Source: Demequina silvatica
GTDB lineage: Bacteria > Actinomycetota > Actinomycetes > Actinomycetales > Demequinaceae
Direction of reading: 5' to 3'
Assembly: GCF_000971215.1 (NCBI RefSeq)
Contig: NZ_BBMA01000012.1
Location: 62,001-126,000 of the forward strand
Length of the DNA: 64,000 nucleotides
How positions within the stretch are numbered: the first letter of the stretch is position 1; each line of letters starts with the position of its first letter. Both the position numbers and the translations under genes were made by a program. Below are positions 54,522-62,424 of this stretch, piece by piece. Below the pieces are notes generated by a model. The model saw only the letters and a program-made list of their open reading frames with translations. It was not told where the DNA came from and did no database searches.

Positions 54522-55757
54522 ATGTCCCTGCCAGGCCCGATCGACCCGCCCGCGCGCCTGCTCATGGGGCCCGGCCCCATCACGGCGCACCCGCGCGTGC
54601 TGCAGGCGATGTCGGCGCAGCTGGTGGGGCAGTACGACCCGTTCATGACGGACGCCATGGGCGAGGTGCAGGAGCTGTACCGCGGGGTGTTCGAGACCGC
54701 CAACGCGCAGACGCTGCTCATCGACTCGACCGCGCGCGGCGCGATCGAGGCGGCGCTCGTGTCGCTGCTCGAGCCGGGCGACCGGGTGCTGGTGCCGGTG
54801 ATGGGGAGGTTCGGCCACCTGCTGGTGGAGATCGCCGGGCGCTGCGGCGCGGAGGTGCACACGGTCGAGGCGCCGTGGGGAGAGGTGGTGCCGCTCGAGG
54901 CGATCGCCGCCGCGATGGAGACCGCGCGCCCCAAGGTGCTCGCGATGGTGCACGGCGATACCTCCACCACCATGCGGCAGCCCTTCGACGGGCTGCGTGA
55001 GCTGTGCGACCGCTTCGACTGCCTGCTCTACGCGGACGTCACCGCGACGCTCGGCGGCAACCCGTTCCCCACCGACGCGTGGGGCGTGGACGCCGCGACC
55101 GCGGGGCTGCAGAAGTGCCTGGGCGGGCCGTCGGGCTCGGCGCCGGCGACGTTCTCGCCGCGGGCGGTCGAGGTGATCGAGAAGCGGCGGAGCATCGAGG
55201 CCGGCATCCGCGAGGCCGGGGATCCCGCGGTGGCGCATCCGATCCGCTCGAACTACTTCGACCTCGCGATGATCTTCGACTACTGGTCGCCGCGCCGGCT
55301 CAACCACCACACCGAGGCGACCACCATGCTCTACGGCGCGCGGGAGTGCGCGCGCGTGATCCTCGAGGAGGGGCTGGGCTCCTACCAGGAGCGTCACGCC
55401 CGTCACGGCGCCGCGATGGCGGCCGGTCTCGACGGCCTGGGCCTCGCGCTGTTCGGGGACCAGCAGCACCGGATGGCCAACGTGGTCGCGGTCGAGATCC
55501 CCGAGGGGGTCGACGGCGAGGCGGTCCGGCGGCAGCTGCTCGCCGACTTCGGGATCGAGATCGGGACGTCCTTCGGGCCGCTCGCGGGGCGCGTGTGGCG
55601 CGTGGGCACCATGGGCTGGAACGCGCGCATCGACGCGGTGCTCGCGACCCTCGCCGCGCTCGAGGCGGTGCTGCGTCGCCAGGGCGTCGCGGTCCCGCCC
55701 GGCGGCGGCGTGGACGCCGCCTACGGTGCGTACTCCGCGTACGGGACGGCCGCATGA
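54522..55757 (+). CDS. pucG: (S)-ureidoglycine--glyoxylate aminotransferase PucG
   Basis: The 411-residue PLP enzyme of fold type I transfers the amino group of ureidoglycine to glyoxylate, giving oxalurate and glycine. LLMGPGPITAHPRVL is the N-terminal signature, and the PLP lysine is in LQKCLGGPSG (K198). NHHTEAT is part of the active-site region. The C-terminal tail has the short repeat AYGAYSAYG, which is not conserved. Its stop overlaps the allC start (ATGA). HpxJ of Klebsiella has the same role in the oxalurate pathway. Confidence 0.92.
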   Translation: MSLPGPIDPPARLLMGPGPITAHPRVLQAMSAQLVGQYDPFMTDAMGEVQELYRGVFETANAQTLLIDSTARGAIEAALVSLLEPGDRVLVPVMGRFGHLLVEIAGRCGAEVHTVEAPWGEVVPLEAIAAAMETARPKVLAMVHGDTSTTMRQPFDGLRELCDRFDCLLYADVTATLGGNPFPTDAWGVDAATAGLQKCLGGPSGSAPATFSPRAVEVIEKRRSIEAGIREAGDPAVAHPIRSNYFDLAMIFDYWSPRRLNHHTEATTMLYGARECARVILEEGLGSYQERHARHGAAMAAGLDGLGLALFGDQQHRMANVVAVEIPEGVDGEAVRRQLLADFGIEIGTSFGPLAGRVWRVGTMGWNARIDAVLATLAALEAVLRRQGVAVPPGGGVDAAYGAYSAYGTAA

Positions 55758-57046
55758 GCCGGCGGTCGCGCGCCCAGGGGCCGTCCGAGGCCGCGCTCGC
55801 GGACGCCCGCGAGGCGCTGCGGCGCTGCGACGTGCTCGCCGGCATCTCCTCGATGGAGGACGGGATCGAGCGCGTCTACCTCTCCGCGGAGCACGCCCGC
55901 GCGAACGCCCAGGTCGCCACGTGGATCGAGGCGGCGGGCATGCGCGCGTGGGAGGACTCGGCGGGCAACGCGCGCGGCTCGTACCCGGGCGCCACCGCGA
56001 ACGCGCCCGTGCTGCTGCTGGGCTCCCACCTCGACACCGTGCCCGACGCGGGCCGCTACGACGGCATCCTCGGCGTGATGATCGCGATCGCCGTGGTCTC
56101 GCGTCTGGGCGAGCACGGCGTGCGCCTGCCGTTCGGGATCGAGGTGCTCGGCTTCGCCGACGAGGAGGGCGTGAGGTTCGGGCGCACGCTGCTGGGCTCG
56201 TGCGCGGTCGCCGGCACGTGGGAGGACGGCTGGCTCGACCTCGAGGACGACGACGGCACCACCCTGCGCGAGGCGCTCGCCGCATTCGGGCTCGACCCGG
56301 ACGCGGTCGCGGACGCCGCGCTGGACCCCGCGAGCGTTGTGGGATATCTCGAGGCGCACATCGAGCAGGGGCCGCTGCTGCTCGACGCGGACCGGCCGCT
56401 CGGCGTGGTCTCGGGGATCATGGGCGCCAAGCGCTTCGACCTCGCGATGGACGGCCAGGCCGGCCACGCGGGCGGCGTGCCGATGCTGCACCGCCGCGAC
56501 GCGCTCCTGGGAGCCGCCGAGACCGCGCTCGCGGTCGAGCAGGTCGCGCTCACCGAGGGCGTGGTCGGCACCGTGGGTGAGATGCGGGTGCTCCCCGGGG
56601 CCGCGAACGTCATCCCCGGCCGCGCGGAGTTCTCTCTCGACGTGCGCGCCGCCTCCGACGCGCAGCGCGACCGCGCCTACGAGCTCATCCGTGCGCAGGC
56701 CGTCGAGGCGGCGGGCAGGCGCCGCCTGCAGTTCACGGAGAACCTGCGCCACGTCGCGCGCGCCACGTCCTCCGAGCGCCGCCTCAGCGAGGCGGTCGAG
56801 GCGGCGATCACGGCGGTGACGGGCGAGCGCGAGCCCATGGAGGTCCAGTCGAAGGCGGGTCACGACGCGATGGCGATCGCGTCGCTCACCCCGTACGCGA
56901 TGCTGTTCATCCGTAACGGCAACGGCGGCATCAGCCATCACCCCGACGAGTCGGTCGAGCTCGAGGACGTCGCGCTCGCGATCGACGCGTTCGAGGCCGC
57001 GATCCTCTCTATCGCCCACCGGTTCGGAGCCGCTACGGTGGCGTGA
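55754..57046 (+). CDS. allC: Allantoate amidohydrolase (AllC/HpxK type, M20 family)
   Basis: The 430-residue metal-dependent enzyme hydrolyses allantoate to ureidoglycine, carbon dioxide and ammonia. It has the M20 metal sites in LGSHLDTVPDAG, ADEEGVRFG, EAHIEQGP and SHHPDESV, and the dimerisation domain between. This type also includes carbamoylases and ureidoglycolate hydrolases, but the pucG neighbour favours allantoate. ATG 55754 overlaps the pucG stop, and its own stop overlaps the TetR start. Confidence 0.9.
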   Translation: MSRRSRAQGPSEAALADAREALRRCDVLAGISSMEDGIERVYLSAEHARANAQVATWIEAAGMRAWEDSAGNARGSYPGATANAPVLLLGSHLDTVPDAGRYDGILGVMIAIAVVSRLGEHGVRLPFGIEVLGFADEEGVRFGRTLLGSCAVAGTWEDGWLDLEDDDGTTLREALAAFGLDPDAVADAALDPASVVGYLEAHIEQGPLLLDADRPLGVVSGIMGAKRFDLAMDGQAGHAGGVPMLHRRDALLGAAETALAVEQVALTEGVVGTVGEMRVLPGAANVIPGRAEFSLDVRAASDAQRDRAYELIRAQAVEAAGRRRLQFTENLRHVARATSSERRLSEAVEAAITAVTGEREPMEVQSKAGHDAMAIASLTPYAMLFIRNGNGGISHHPDESVELEDVALAIDAFEAAILSIAHRFGAATVA

Positions 57047-57720
57047 TGACCCACCCCGCTCCCGAGCGTCGTGCTCGGGCGGAGCGCGGCGACTACACCG
57101 CGAACCACGCGCGGCTGCTCGACGCGGCGTTCGCGGTCTTCGACGAGACCGACGTCGACGCGCCGCTCAGCATGGTCGCCGCGCGCGCGGGCGTGGGCGA
57201 GGCGACGCTGTACCGGCACTTCACCAACCGCGACGAGCTGGTGCTCGAGCTCTACGAGATCGCCGTGGTCGAGATCGAGCGCGCGGTGCTCGCCGCGCTC
57301 GACGCGCCGCATCCGGACGCCGCCGCCCGGCTCGACGCGTTCTTCGAGGCCATGGTGGGCGCCATCGCGCGGCACCGCTCGTATCCGCTCATCGCGATCC
57401 GCGGCACCCGGCTGCGGCCCGGTCGCCCGTCGGATCCGCGCGTCGCGGTCGCGGGCCGTGCGCTGGTCGCGGAGTCGATCGAGGCGGGTCTGCTCGCCCC
57501 GGACGTGCTCATCACGGACCTCACCACCCTGGCTCTCGCGGTGGGCACGTTGGCCGCGGACGCGAACCCCGCGACGGACTTCGGGTGGCGCCGGCACCTC
57601 GCGCTGGGTCGGCGCGGCCTCGCACCCGGGGACGCGGACCGTCACACCGCGACGCTTGCGGCCGTCGAGGTCCCGGCGTGGCTGCTCGCCACGCGCGGCG
57701 GCCCGGTCTCCTCGGGATAG
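57046..57720 (+). CDS. TetR-family regulator of the ureide operon
   Basis: The 224-residue protein has a TetR helix-turn-helix (LSMVAARAGVGEATLYRHFTNRDEL, about residues 41-65) and an uncharacterised ligand domain. ATG 57046 overlaps the allC stop by one base. TACGGT (57034-57039) also fits a leaderless -10 element six bases before the start, so it may have its own transcript as well. It probably senses a pathway intermediate. Confidence 0.88.
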   Translation: MTHPAPERRARAERGDYTANHARLLDAAFAVFDETDVDAPLSMVAARAGVGEATLYRHFTNRDELVLELYEIAVVEIERAVLAALDAPHPDAAARLDAFFEAMVGAIARHRSYPLIAIRGTRLRPGRPSDPRVAVAGRALVAESIEAGLLAPDVLITDLTTLALAVGTLAADANPATDFGWRRHLALGRRGLAPGDADRHTATLAAVEVPAWLLATRGGPVSSG

Positions 57721-57792
57721 CGCCACCTGACCCGCCGCTGGCACCGTGATCCCGGCGCCAGGCCCGGACCCCACGGCCTCATGCCCGCGCGC

Positions 57793-57798
57793 TAGCGT
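57793..57798 (+). promoter_or_regulatory. Leaderless -10 element (TAGCGT)
   Basis: TAGCGT ends 7 bases before ATG 57806. The preceding 85-base gap has only a weak hairpin around CTGGC/GCCAG. Confidence 0.5.
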
Positions 57799-57805
57799 CG
57801 ACCGC

Positions 57806-58648
57806 ATGACAACCCGCCCGTTCCGCCAGGTCGACGTGTTCGGCTCCGCCCCGTACACCGGCAACCCCGTCGCGGTGGTGCTCGGCGCGGAGGGGCTCAC
57901 GGACGCCCAGATGATCCGCATCTCCGAGTGGACCAACCTCTCCGAGTGCACCTTCGTGCTGCCGCCCACCACCCCCGACGCCGACTACCGCGTGCGCATC
58001 TTCTCGCTCTCGACCGAGCTGCCGTTCGCGGGCCACCCCACGCTCGGCACCGCGCGCGCGTGGCTCGACGCCGGCGGCACGCCGCGCGACCCCGGCCGGA
58101 TCGTGCAGGAGTGCGGCGCGGGGCTGGTCCCGATCCGTCGGGAGGGCGACACCCTCGCGTTCGCCGCGCCGCCCCTGGTCCGGTCGGGTCCGGTGGACGA
58201 TGCGACGGTCGCCCAGGCCTGCGCGGTCCTGGGCATCGCGCCGCAGGACGCGATCGACGCGGCCTGGGTGGACAACGGCCCGGGCTGGGTGGGCCTGCTC
58301 CTGCGCGACGCCGACGCGGTCGCCGCGCTGAGACCCGCTGCGGCGCCCCCGGGCCGCTGGGACATCGGGGTCGCGGGCCTGCACCCCGCGGGGTCCGACC
58401 TCGCGCTCGAGGTGCGTGCCTTCTTCTGCCACGACGGCGGGACGCTGCGGGAGGACCCGGTCACGGGCAGTCTCAACGCCTCGCTCGCGCAGTGGCTCAC
58501 GTCGACCGGCCGGCTCGAGGCGCCCTATCGGGCGCGCCAGGGCACCGCGCTCGGTCGTGATGGGCGCATCCTCGTGACGGAATCCGACGAGGAGCTGTGG
58601 ATCGGCGGGGCGACCCACGTGGCCGTCGCGGGCACCATCGAGGACTGA
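57806..58648 (+). CDS. PhzF-family isomerase-like protein
   Basis: The 280-residue protein has the PhzF duplicated fold with the signature VFGSAPYTGNPVAVVLGAEGL (first 18 shown in family motifs), the catalytic glutamate in NLSECTFVLP (E47) and EDPVTGSLNASLA in the second half. PhzF members isomerise or epimerise small acids in secondary metabolism or amino-acid turnover. No phenazine genes are nearby, so the substrate is unknown. The start is leaderless. It lies between the ureide operon and uraD-uraH. Confidence 0.88.
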   Translation: MTTRPFRQVDVFGSAPYTGNPVAVVLGAEGLTDAQMIRISEWTNLSECTFVLPPTTPDADYRVRIFSLSTELPFAGHPTLGTARAWLDAGGTPRDPGRIVQECGAGLVPIRREGDTLAFAAPPLVRSGPVDDATVAQACAVLGIAPQDAIDAAWVDNGPGWVGLLLRDADAVAALRPAAAPPGRWDIGVAGLHPAGSDLALEVRAFFCHDGGTLREDPVTGSLNASLAQWLTSTGRLEAPYRARQGTALGRDGRILVTESDEELWIGGATHVAVAGTIED

Positions 58649-58649
58649 C

Positions 58650-59210
58650 TCAGCGCTCGTCCACGTCCTCCGCCGCGCCCAGCCCGGTGCAGTCGACCTC
58701 CTCCGCGTGGTGCGCGTCGAGGTAGTGGCCCGCGCCGCGCCCGCCGCCCACGGTCGCGAGGAGGCGGCCGAGGTGCGCGCCGCCGATCAGCACGGGGTGT
58801 CCCGGCAGGCCGCCGTCGACCGCGCGCGCCAGCACGGAGGTGTCGCCGGTCCAGCGTTCCGCCACCCGCGCGACGGCCTCGGGCTGCAGCCCGGGGAGGT
58901 CCACCAAGGTGATCAGGAGCGCGTCGGCATGCACCGCCTGCGCCGCGAGGATCGCCGCGCGCACGCTGGCCCCGATCCCCTCCGCCCACGCGTCCGCGAT
59001 CACCGGATGCGCGCCGGGCGGCAGCAGGTGCCGCGCGTCCTCGGCGCCTGCGCCCAGGATCGCGACCACCGGCTCGCAACCCGCCCCCGCCAGAAGCCCG
59101 CAGGCGCGGGGGAGCCATGCCCCCGCATCGTCCCGTGCCAGGGCCTTCGGTCCGCCGAAGCGCGTGCCGGCCCCCGCCGCGAGCACCACGCCGACCAGCC
59201 TGTCTGCCAT
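58650..59210 (-). CDS. MobA-like nucleotidyltransferase (molybdenum cofactor type)
   Basis: The 186-residue protein has the nucleotidyltransferase signature LAAGAGTRFGGPKAL (residues 10-24) and a metal-binding LVDLPGLQ. It resembles MocA/MobA-type proteins that add CMP or GMP to molybdopterin. Beside uraD-uraH it could serve xanthine dehydrogenase of purine breakdown, which needs molybdopterin cytosine dinucleotide. Minus-strand TAGGAT ends 7 bases before ATG 59210 (leaderless); ATG 59219 is an alternative start. Confidence 0.82.
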   Translation of the reverse strand: MADRLVGVVLAAGAGTRFGGPKALARDDAGAWLPRACGLLAGAGCEPVVAILGAGAEDARHLLPPGAHPVIADAWAEGIGASVRAAILAAQAVHADALLITLVDLPGLQPEAVARVAERWTGDTSVLARAVDGGLPGHPVLIGGAHLGRLLATVGGGRGAGHYLDAHHAEEVDCTGLGAAEDVDER

Positions 59211-59233
59211 GCTGTTCATCCTAGGGAGGAACC

Positions 59234-59707
59234 ATGATCGAGCCCCGGCGAGAGGACCTTCTCGCATGCCTCAACGTGGCCCGCTGGGCCGAATCCGTCG
59301 CATCCCGCGCCTACCCGTCGCTGGTCGAGCTCGAGCGCGCCGCGGTGTCCGCGGGCACGCCGCTCACGCCCGGCGAGATCGAGGAGGCGCTCGAGGCGCA
59401 CCCCCGCATCGGGGAGCGGCGGCAGGGGGACGATGCGGAGGCCAGGTTCTCGCGCGACGAGCAGTCCGCGTCGGCGTCGGGGGACGCGGCGCTGGCCGCG
59501 CGCCTGGCTGCGCTCAACGCGGCGTACGAAGAGCGGTTCGGGCGCGTGTTCCTCATCCGTGCGGCGGGGCGCTCACGTGAGGAGATCGTGGGGGAGATCG
59601 AGCGTAGGCTCGAGAACGACGAGGTCGCGGAGCTCGCCGAGGTGGCGGATCAGCTGCGCGGCATCGCGCTGCTGAGGCTGCGCGCGACCTACGGGGAGGC
59701 GGCATGA
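59234..59707 (+). CDS. uraD: OHCU decarboxylase
   Basis: UraD decarboxylates 2-oxo-4-hydroxy-4-carboxy-5-ureidoimidazoline to S-allantoin, the last step of the urate oxidase route. The 157-residue all-helical protein has the AHPRIGE motif (H56 to E61) with catalytic histidine and glutamate, then SRDEQSA and LNAAYEERFGRVFLI. GGGAGGA lies before ATG 59234. Its stop overlaps the uraH start by 4 bases. Urate oxidase is not in the window. Confidence 0.93.
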   Translation: MIEPRREDLLACLNVARWAESVASRAYPSLVELERAAVSAGTPLTPGEIEEALEAHPRIGERRQGDDAEARFSRDEQSASASGDAALAARLAALNAAYEERFGRVFLIRAAGRSREEIVGEIERRLENDEVAELAEVADQLRGIALLRLRATYGEAA

Positions 59708-60021
59708 GCCACGTCACCACGCACGTGCTGGACTCCGTGCACGGGAGGCCCGCGGCCGGCGTGCACGTGCGGCTGCTGCACGGCACCGAGGAGCTCGGGA
59801 CGGGTGTCACGGATGCCGACGGGCGGGTCGCAGTCGGGCCCGAGCGGCTCCAGCCGGGTACGTACCAGCTGGTGTTCTCGACGGGGGAGTGGTTCGCGGA
59901 CCGTGGGGTCGCGACGTTCTACCCCGAGGTGCGGATCGCCTTCGGGATCGACGGGGACCCGCACTATCACGTGCCGCTGCTGCTCAGCCCGTTCGGGTAC
60001 TCGACCTACCGGGGTTCCTGA
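59704..60021 (+). CDS. uraH: 5-hydroxyisourate hydrolase (transthyretin-like)
   Basis: UraH hydrolyses 5-hydroxyisourate to OHCU, the substrate of UraD. The 105-residue protein starts SHVTTHVLDSVHGRPAAGV and ends with the hallmark YRGS. HYHVPLLLSPFGYSTYRGS holds the active-site histidine and arginine. It overlaps uraD (ATGA) and is the last gene of the pair. Confidence 0.96.
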   Translation: MSHVTTHVLDSVHGRPAAGVHVRLLHGTEELGTGVTDADGRVAVGPERLQPGTYQLVFSTGEWFADRGVATFYPEVRIAFGIDGDPHYHVPLLLSPFGYSTYRGS

Positions 60022-60066
60022 ATCCCCTCGGGTAGTTGACGCGTCAGGAATCTGTGCGCGGTCCTG

Positions 60067-60072
60067 TACGTT
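60067..60072 (+). promoter_or_regulatory. Leaderless -10 element (TACGTT)
   Basis: TACGTT ends 8 bases before ATG 60081, and there is no ribosome-binding site. Confidence 0.4.
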
Positions 60073-60080
60073 GTGGCGGC

Positions 60081-60740
60081 ATGACTATCGAGATCGACAT
60101 CTGGTCGGACATCGCGTGCCCGTGGTGCTACCTGGGCAAGAAGCGCCTCGAGGAGGCCGTCGCCGCCTCGGGTGAGGACGTGGCCATCCGCTACCGCAGC
60201 TTCCAGCTCGACCCGAGCGCGGTGAAGGGCGCGAACCGTCCGCACTCGGAGGCGCTCGCGGAGAAGTTCAACACCACCGCGGACCGCATCAAGGAGATGA
60301 ACGTCCGTCTCGAGACGCTGGGCGCGGAGGCGGGCATCGAGTACCGGTTCGACCAGTACATGACCGCCAACACCCGCGACGCGCACCGCCTGCTCCACCT
60401 CGCGCACTCGCTCGGCCTCGGGCCGGTGCTCAAGGACCGCCTGATGAAGGCGCAGTTCACCGAGGGCGCGCTCATGGACGACGCGGAGACGCTGGTGCGC
60501 CTGGCCGTCGAGGCGGGACTGCCCGAGGCCGATGCGCGCCGTGTGCTGTCCTCCGACGAGTTCGAGGACGCGGTCGCGGCGGACGTCGCGCAGGCCGCCG
60601 CGTACGGCGCGAACGGTGTGCCGTTCTTCGTGTTCGACAGCAGGTTCGCGATCTCCGGCGCCCAGCCGACGGAGACGTTCGCGATGGCGCTCGCCAAGGC
60701 GCGCGAGGCGCGCGACGCCGAGGACGCACCCGTCGCCTAG
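60081..60740 (+). CDS. DsbA-family oxidoreductase, FrnE-like
   Basis: The 219-residue cytoplasmic protein has the thioredoxin-fold active site SDIACPWCYLGKKR (C13, C16) with a long helical insertion and the cis-proline in NGVPFFVFD. This is the FrnE branch of the DsbA superfamily, linked in other bacteria to polyketide maturation or oxidative stress. It stands alone; its last 4 bases overlap the end of a convergent membrane-protein gene. Confidence 0.92.
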   Translation: MTIEIDIWSDIACPWCYLGKKRLEEAVAASGEDVAIRYRSFQLDPSAVKGANRPHSEALAEKFNTTADRIKEMNVRLETLGAEAGIEYRFDQYMTANTRDAHRLLHLAHSLGLGPVLKDRLMKAQFTEGALMDDAETLVRLAVEAGLPEADARRVLSSDEFEDAVAADVAQAAAYGANGVPFFVFDSRFAISGAQPTETFAMALAKAREARDAEDAPVA

Positions 60741-61549
60741 AGGCTGGCGGCGCGACCCCGGATCCCGTTCCGCGACGGGGTCCGGGGTCGAGCTGTTTCC
60801 GGCCTCCGACGCTCGACGGCCGCCACCGCGGCGACCGCCACGCCCCACAGGACGGCGGCCGCGCCTCCCGCGACGCCGAGGCTGCCCGTCAGCCCGGGGT
60901 GCACCACGCCGATCACTCCGAACCAGACGGCGCTGAGCGCGGGCGCTGCGACCGCGAGCGTCCACCCGCGGCTGCGATGCGCCGCCGCGCCGAGCCCGAT
61001 CACCGCGACCGCCGGCAGCGCGAGGGCGAAGCCCGCCTGCATCGCGAGGTGGCCCAGGCCCCACGTGATGTCGTCGCCGGCCCCGCCGGGCCGCAGCCCG
61101 AGCAGCTGCCACGCGTGGACGAGCGCGGCCGCGAGCCCGACGCCGCCGAGCACGAGCGCCGCGCGCGACGGTCGCGCCCACGCCGGGCCGTGCCCGTCGC
61201 TCAGCGGCAGCACGGCCGCGCCCGCGATAACCGCGGCGACCACGGCCTGCGCCGGCTCCGCGGTCACGAGCGCGGCGAGCCCGACCGCCACCGCCGTCGC
61301 GAGCAGCTGCCACGCGGCCCACTCGACGCGTGCGACCGCCCACGCGAGCAGCGGCACCGGCACCAGGAGCGAGAACAGCAGCCCCCAGGTGGCCTCGAGG
61401 ACGATCAGGTCCGCGAAGTCCGGATACAGGGAGGGTGCGATCGACACCGAGAGGTCGACGAGCCCGAAGAACGGCACGAGGCTGAACAGCGCGAGCAGGG
61501 CCGCGGCGATGCGGGCGGGCAGGCGACGTCGCGCGTGGGTGATCTCCAC
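60737..61549 (-). CDS. Multi-pass membrane protein, hypothetical
   Basis: The 270-residue protein has about seven hydrophobic helices (for example LALFSLVPFFGLVDLSV, LLFSLLVPVPLLAWAVA, AVLWGVAVAAVAAVE). No family is recognised. The Arg-rich C-terminal tail (RRRPETARPRTPSRNG) is coded by the terminator hairpin of the convergent gene. The start at ATG 61549 is the first in frame; no ribosome-binding site is clear. Confidence 0.7.
   Translation of the reverse strand: MEITHARRRLPARIAAALLALFSLVPFFGLVDLSVSIAPSLYPDFADLIVLEATWGLLFSLLVPVPLLAWAVARVEWAAWQLLATAVAVGLAALVTAEPAQAVVAAVIAGAAVLPLSDGHGPAWARPSRAALVLGGVGLAAALVHAWQLLGLRPGGAGDDITWGLGHLAMQAGFALALPAVAVIGLGAAAHRSRGWTLAVAAPALSAVWFGVIGVVHPGLTGSLGVAGGAAAVLWGVAVAAVAAVERRRPETARPRTPSRNGIRGRAASL
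60753..60790. terminator. 16-bp hairpin after the FrnE-like gene
   Basis: Bases 60753-60768 (CGACCCCGGATCCCGT) pair with 60775-60790 (ACGGGGTCCGGGGTCG), with one G-U pair and a 6-base loop. It follows the FrnE-like stop by 12 bases and lies inside the 3' codons of the convergent gene. Confidence 0.75.
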
Positions 61550-61630
61550 CCGGTCACCGTGCCAGGCGCCCGCACGCGCCGCCAGACCCCCGTTCTGGGG
61601 GTGGACCAGCGCCTTTCTTCGCGTCGGCCG

Positions 61631-61659
61631 TTGACATTCGACAGAAATCTCTCGATTAT
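61631..61659 (+). promoter_or_regulatory. Canonical promoter of the DUF2975 gene
   Basis: TTGACA (61631-61636), a 17-base spacer and GATTAT (61654-61659) form one of the two clear TTGACA promoters in the window. The -10 ends 6 bases before ATG 61666, so the message should be leaderless. Confidence 0.7.
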
Positions 61660-61665
61660 CGAGAC

Positions 61666-62142
61666 ATGACCAGCGCCGTGATCACGTGGCTCCGCTTCCT
61701 GCTCGTGCTCGTGCTCGCGGGCGCCTTCCTCGGCCAGCTGCTGGTGCCCGTGGTCGCGCGTGAGCAGGGCGAGATCTTCCCCGAGGTCGAGCACCTGGTG
61801 GTGCCCTACTCGATCGCCGGGATCGGCGCGATCGCGTGCGTCCAGGCGGGGATCGTCTGCGTCTGGGTGCTGCTCTCGCTGATCGCCGACAGGCGCATCT
61901 TCACCCCGGGTGCGCTGCGCTGGGTCGACGCGATGGCGCGGTGCGGGGGAGCGGCCGCCGCGATCTGCGCGCTCACCGCGGGGCACCTCGTGATGGTGGA
62001 GGGCCTCGGCGGGCCGGGGATCGTGCTCGCCGGGTTCGCGGCCCTGGTGATCGGCGGCACGTTCGTGCTGCTCACGGTCGCGATGCGCGGGCTCCTCGCC
62101 GCCGCCGTCGCTGACCGGGCGGAGCTCGCGGAGGTGATCTGA
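61666..62142 (+). CDS. DUF2975 membrane protein
   Basis: The 158-residue protein has four membrane helices in the DUF2975 pattern (YoaS-like): WLRFLLVLVLAGAFLGQLLVP, SIAGIGAIACVQAGIVCVWVLL, then two more, with RRIFTPGALRWVDAMA between. It overlaps the downstream XRE regulator gene by one base. This two-gene arrangement is common in Actinobacteria and Firmicutes; the role is unknown. Confidence 0.88.
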   Translation: MTSAVITWLRFLLVLVLAGAFLGQLLVPVVAREQGEIFPEVEHLVVPYSIAGIGAIACVQAGIVCVWVLLSLIADRRIFTPGALRWVDAMARCGGAAAAICALTAGHLVMVEGLGGPGIVLAGFAALVIGGTFVLLTVAMRGLLAAAVADRAELAEVI

Positions 62143-62354
62143 TGCCGATCGTCGTCGACATCGACGTGATGCTCGCCCGGCGCAAGATGCCCGTGGGCAC
62201 GTTCGCGAGCCGGGTGGGCCTCTCGCCCGCGAACGTCGCGGTGCTGAAGAACGGCCGCGCGAAGGCGATCCGGTTCACCACCCTCGAGCGGATCTGCGAG
62301 GTGCTCGACTGCCAGCCCGGCGACATCCTGCGGTGGGAGCCCGAGGACTCCTGA
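62142..62354 (+). CDS. Small XRE-family (Cro/CI-type) regulator
   Basis: The 70-residue protein is a single helix-turn-helix domain (LARRKMPVGTFASRVGLSPA, NVAVLKNGRAKAIRF) ending with CQPGDILRWEPED, typical of YozG-like partners of DUF2975 proteins. It probably controls its own operon, although no palindrome stands out in the promoter. Confidence 0.9.
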   Translation: MPIVVDIDVMLARRKMPVGTFASRVGLSPANVAVLKNGRAKAIRFTTLERICEVLDCQPGDILRWEPEDS

Positions 62355-62359
62355 GACGC

Positions 62360-62411
62360 GAACGGGGCCGGGCCCGTGAGGACCCGACCCCGTTCAGCGC
62401 GAAAGCGCGCG
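62360..62411. terminator. Double hairpin between convergent genes
   Basis: GAACGGGG (62360-62367) pairs with CCCCGTTC (62388-62395), with CGGG/CCCG inside. Immediately after, GCGC-GAAA-GCGC forms a second short stem with a GNRA loop. It separates the XRE gene from pgi. Confidence 0.7.
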
Positions 62412-62424
62412 GACGGTGCGCGAA

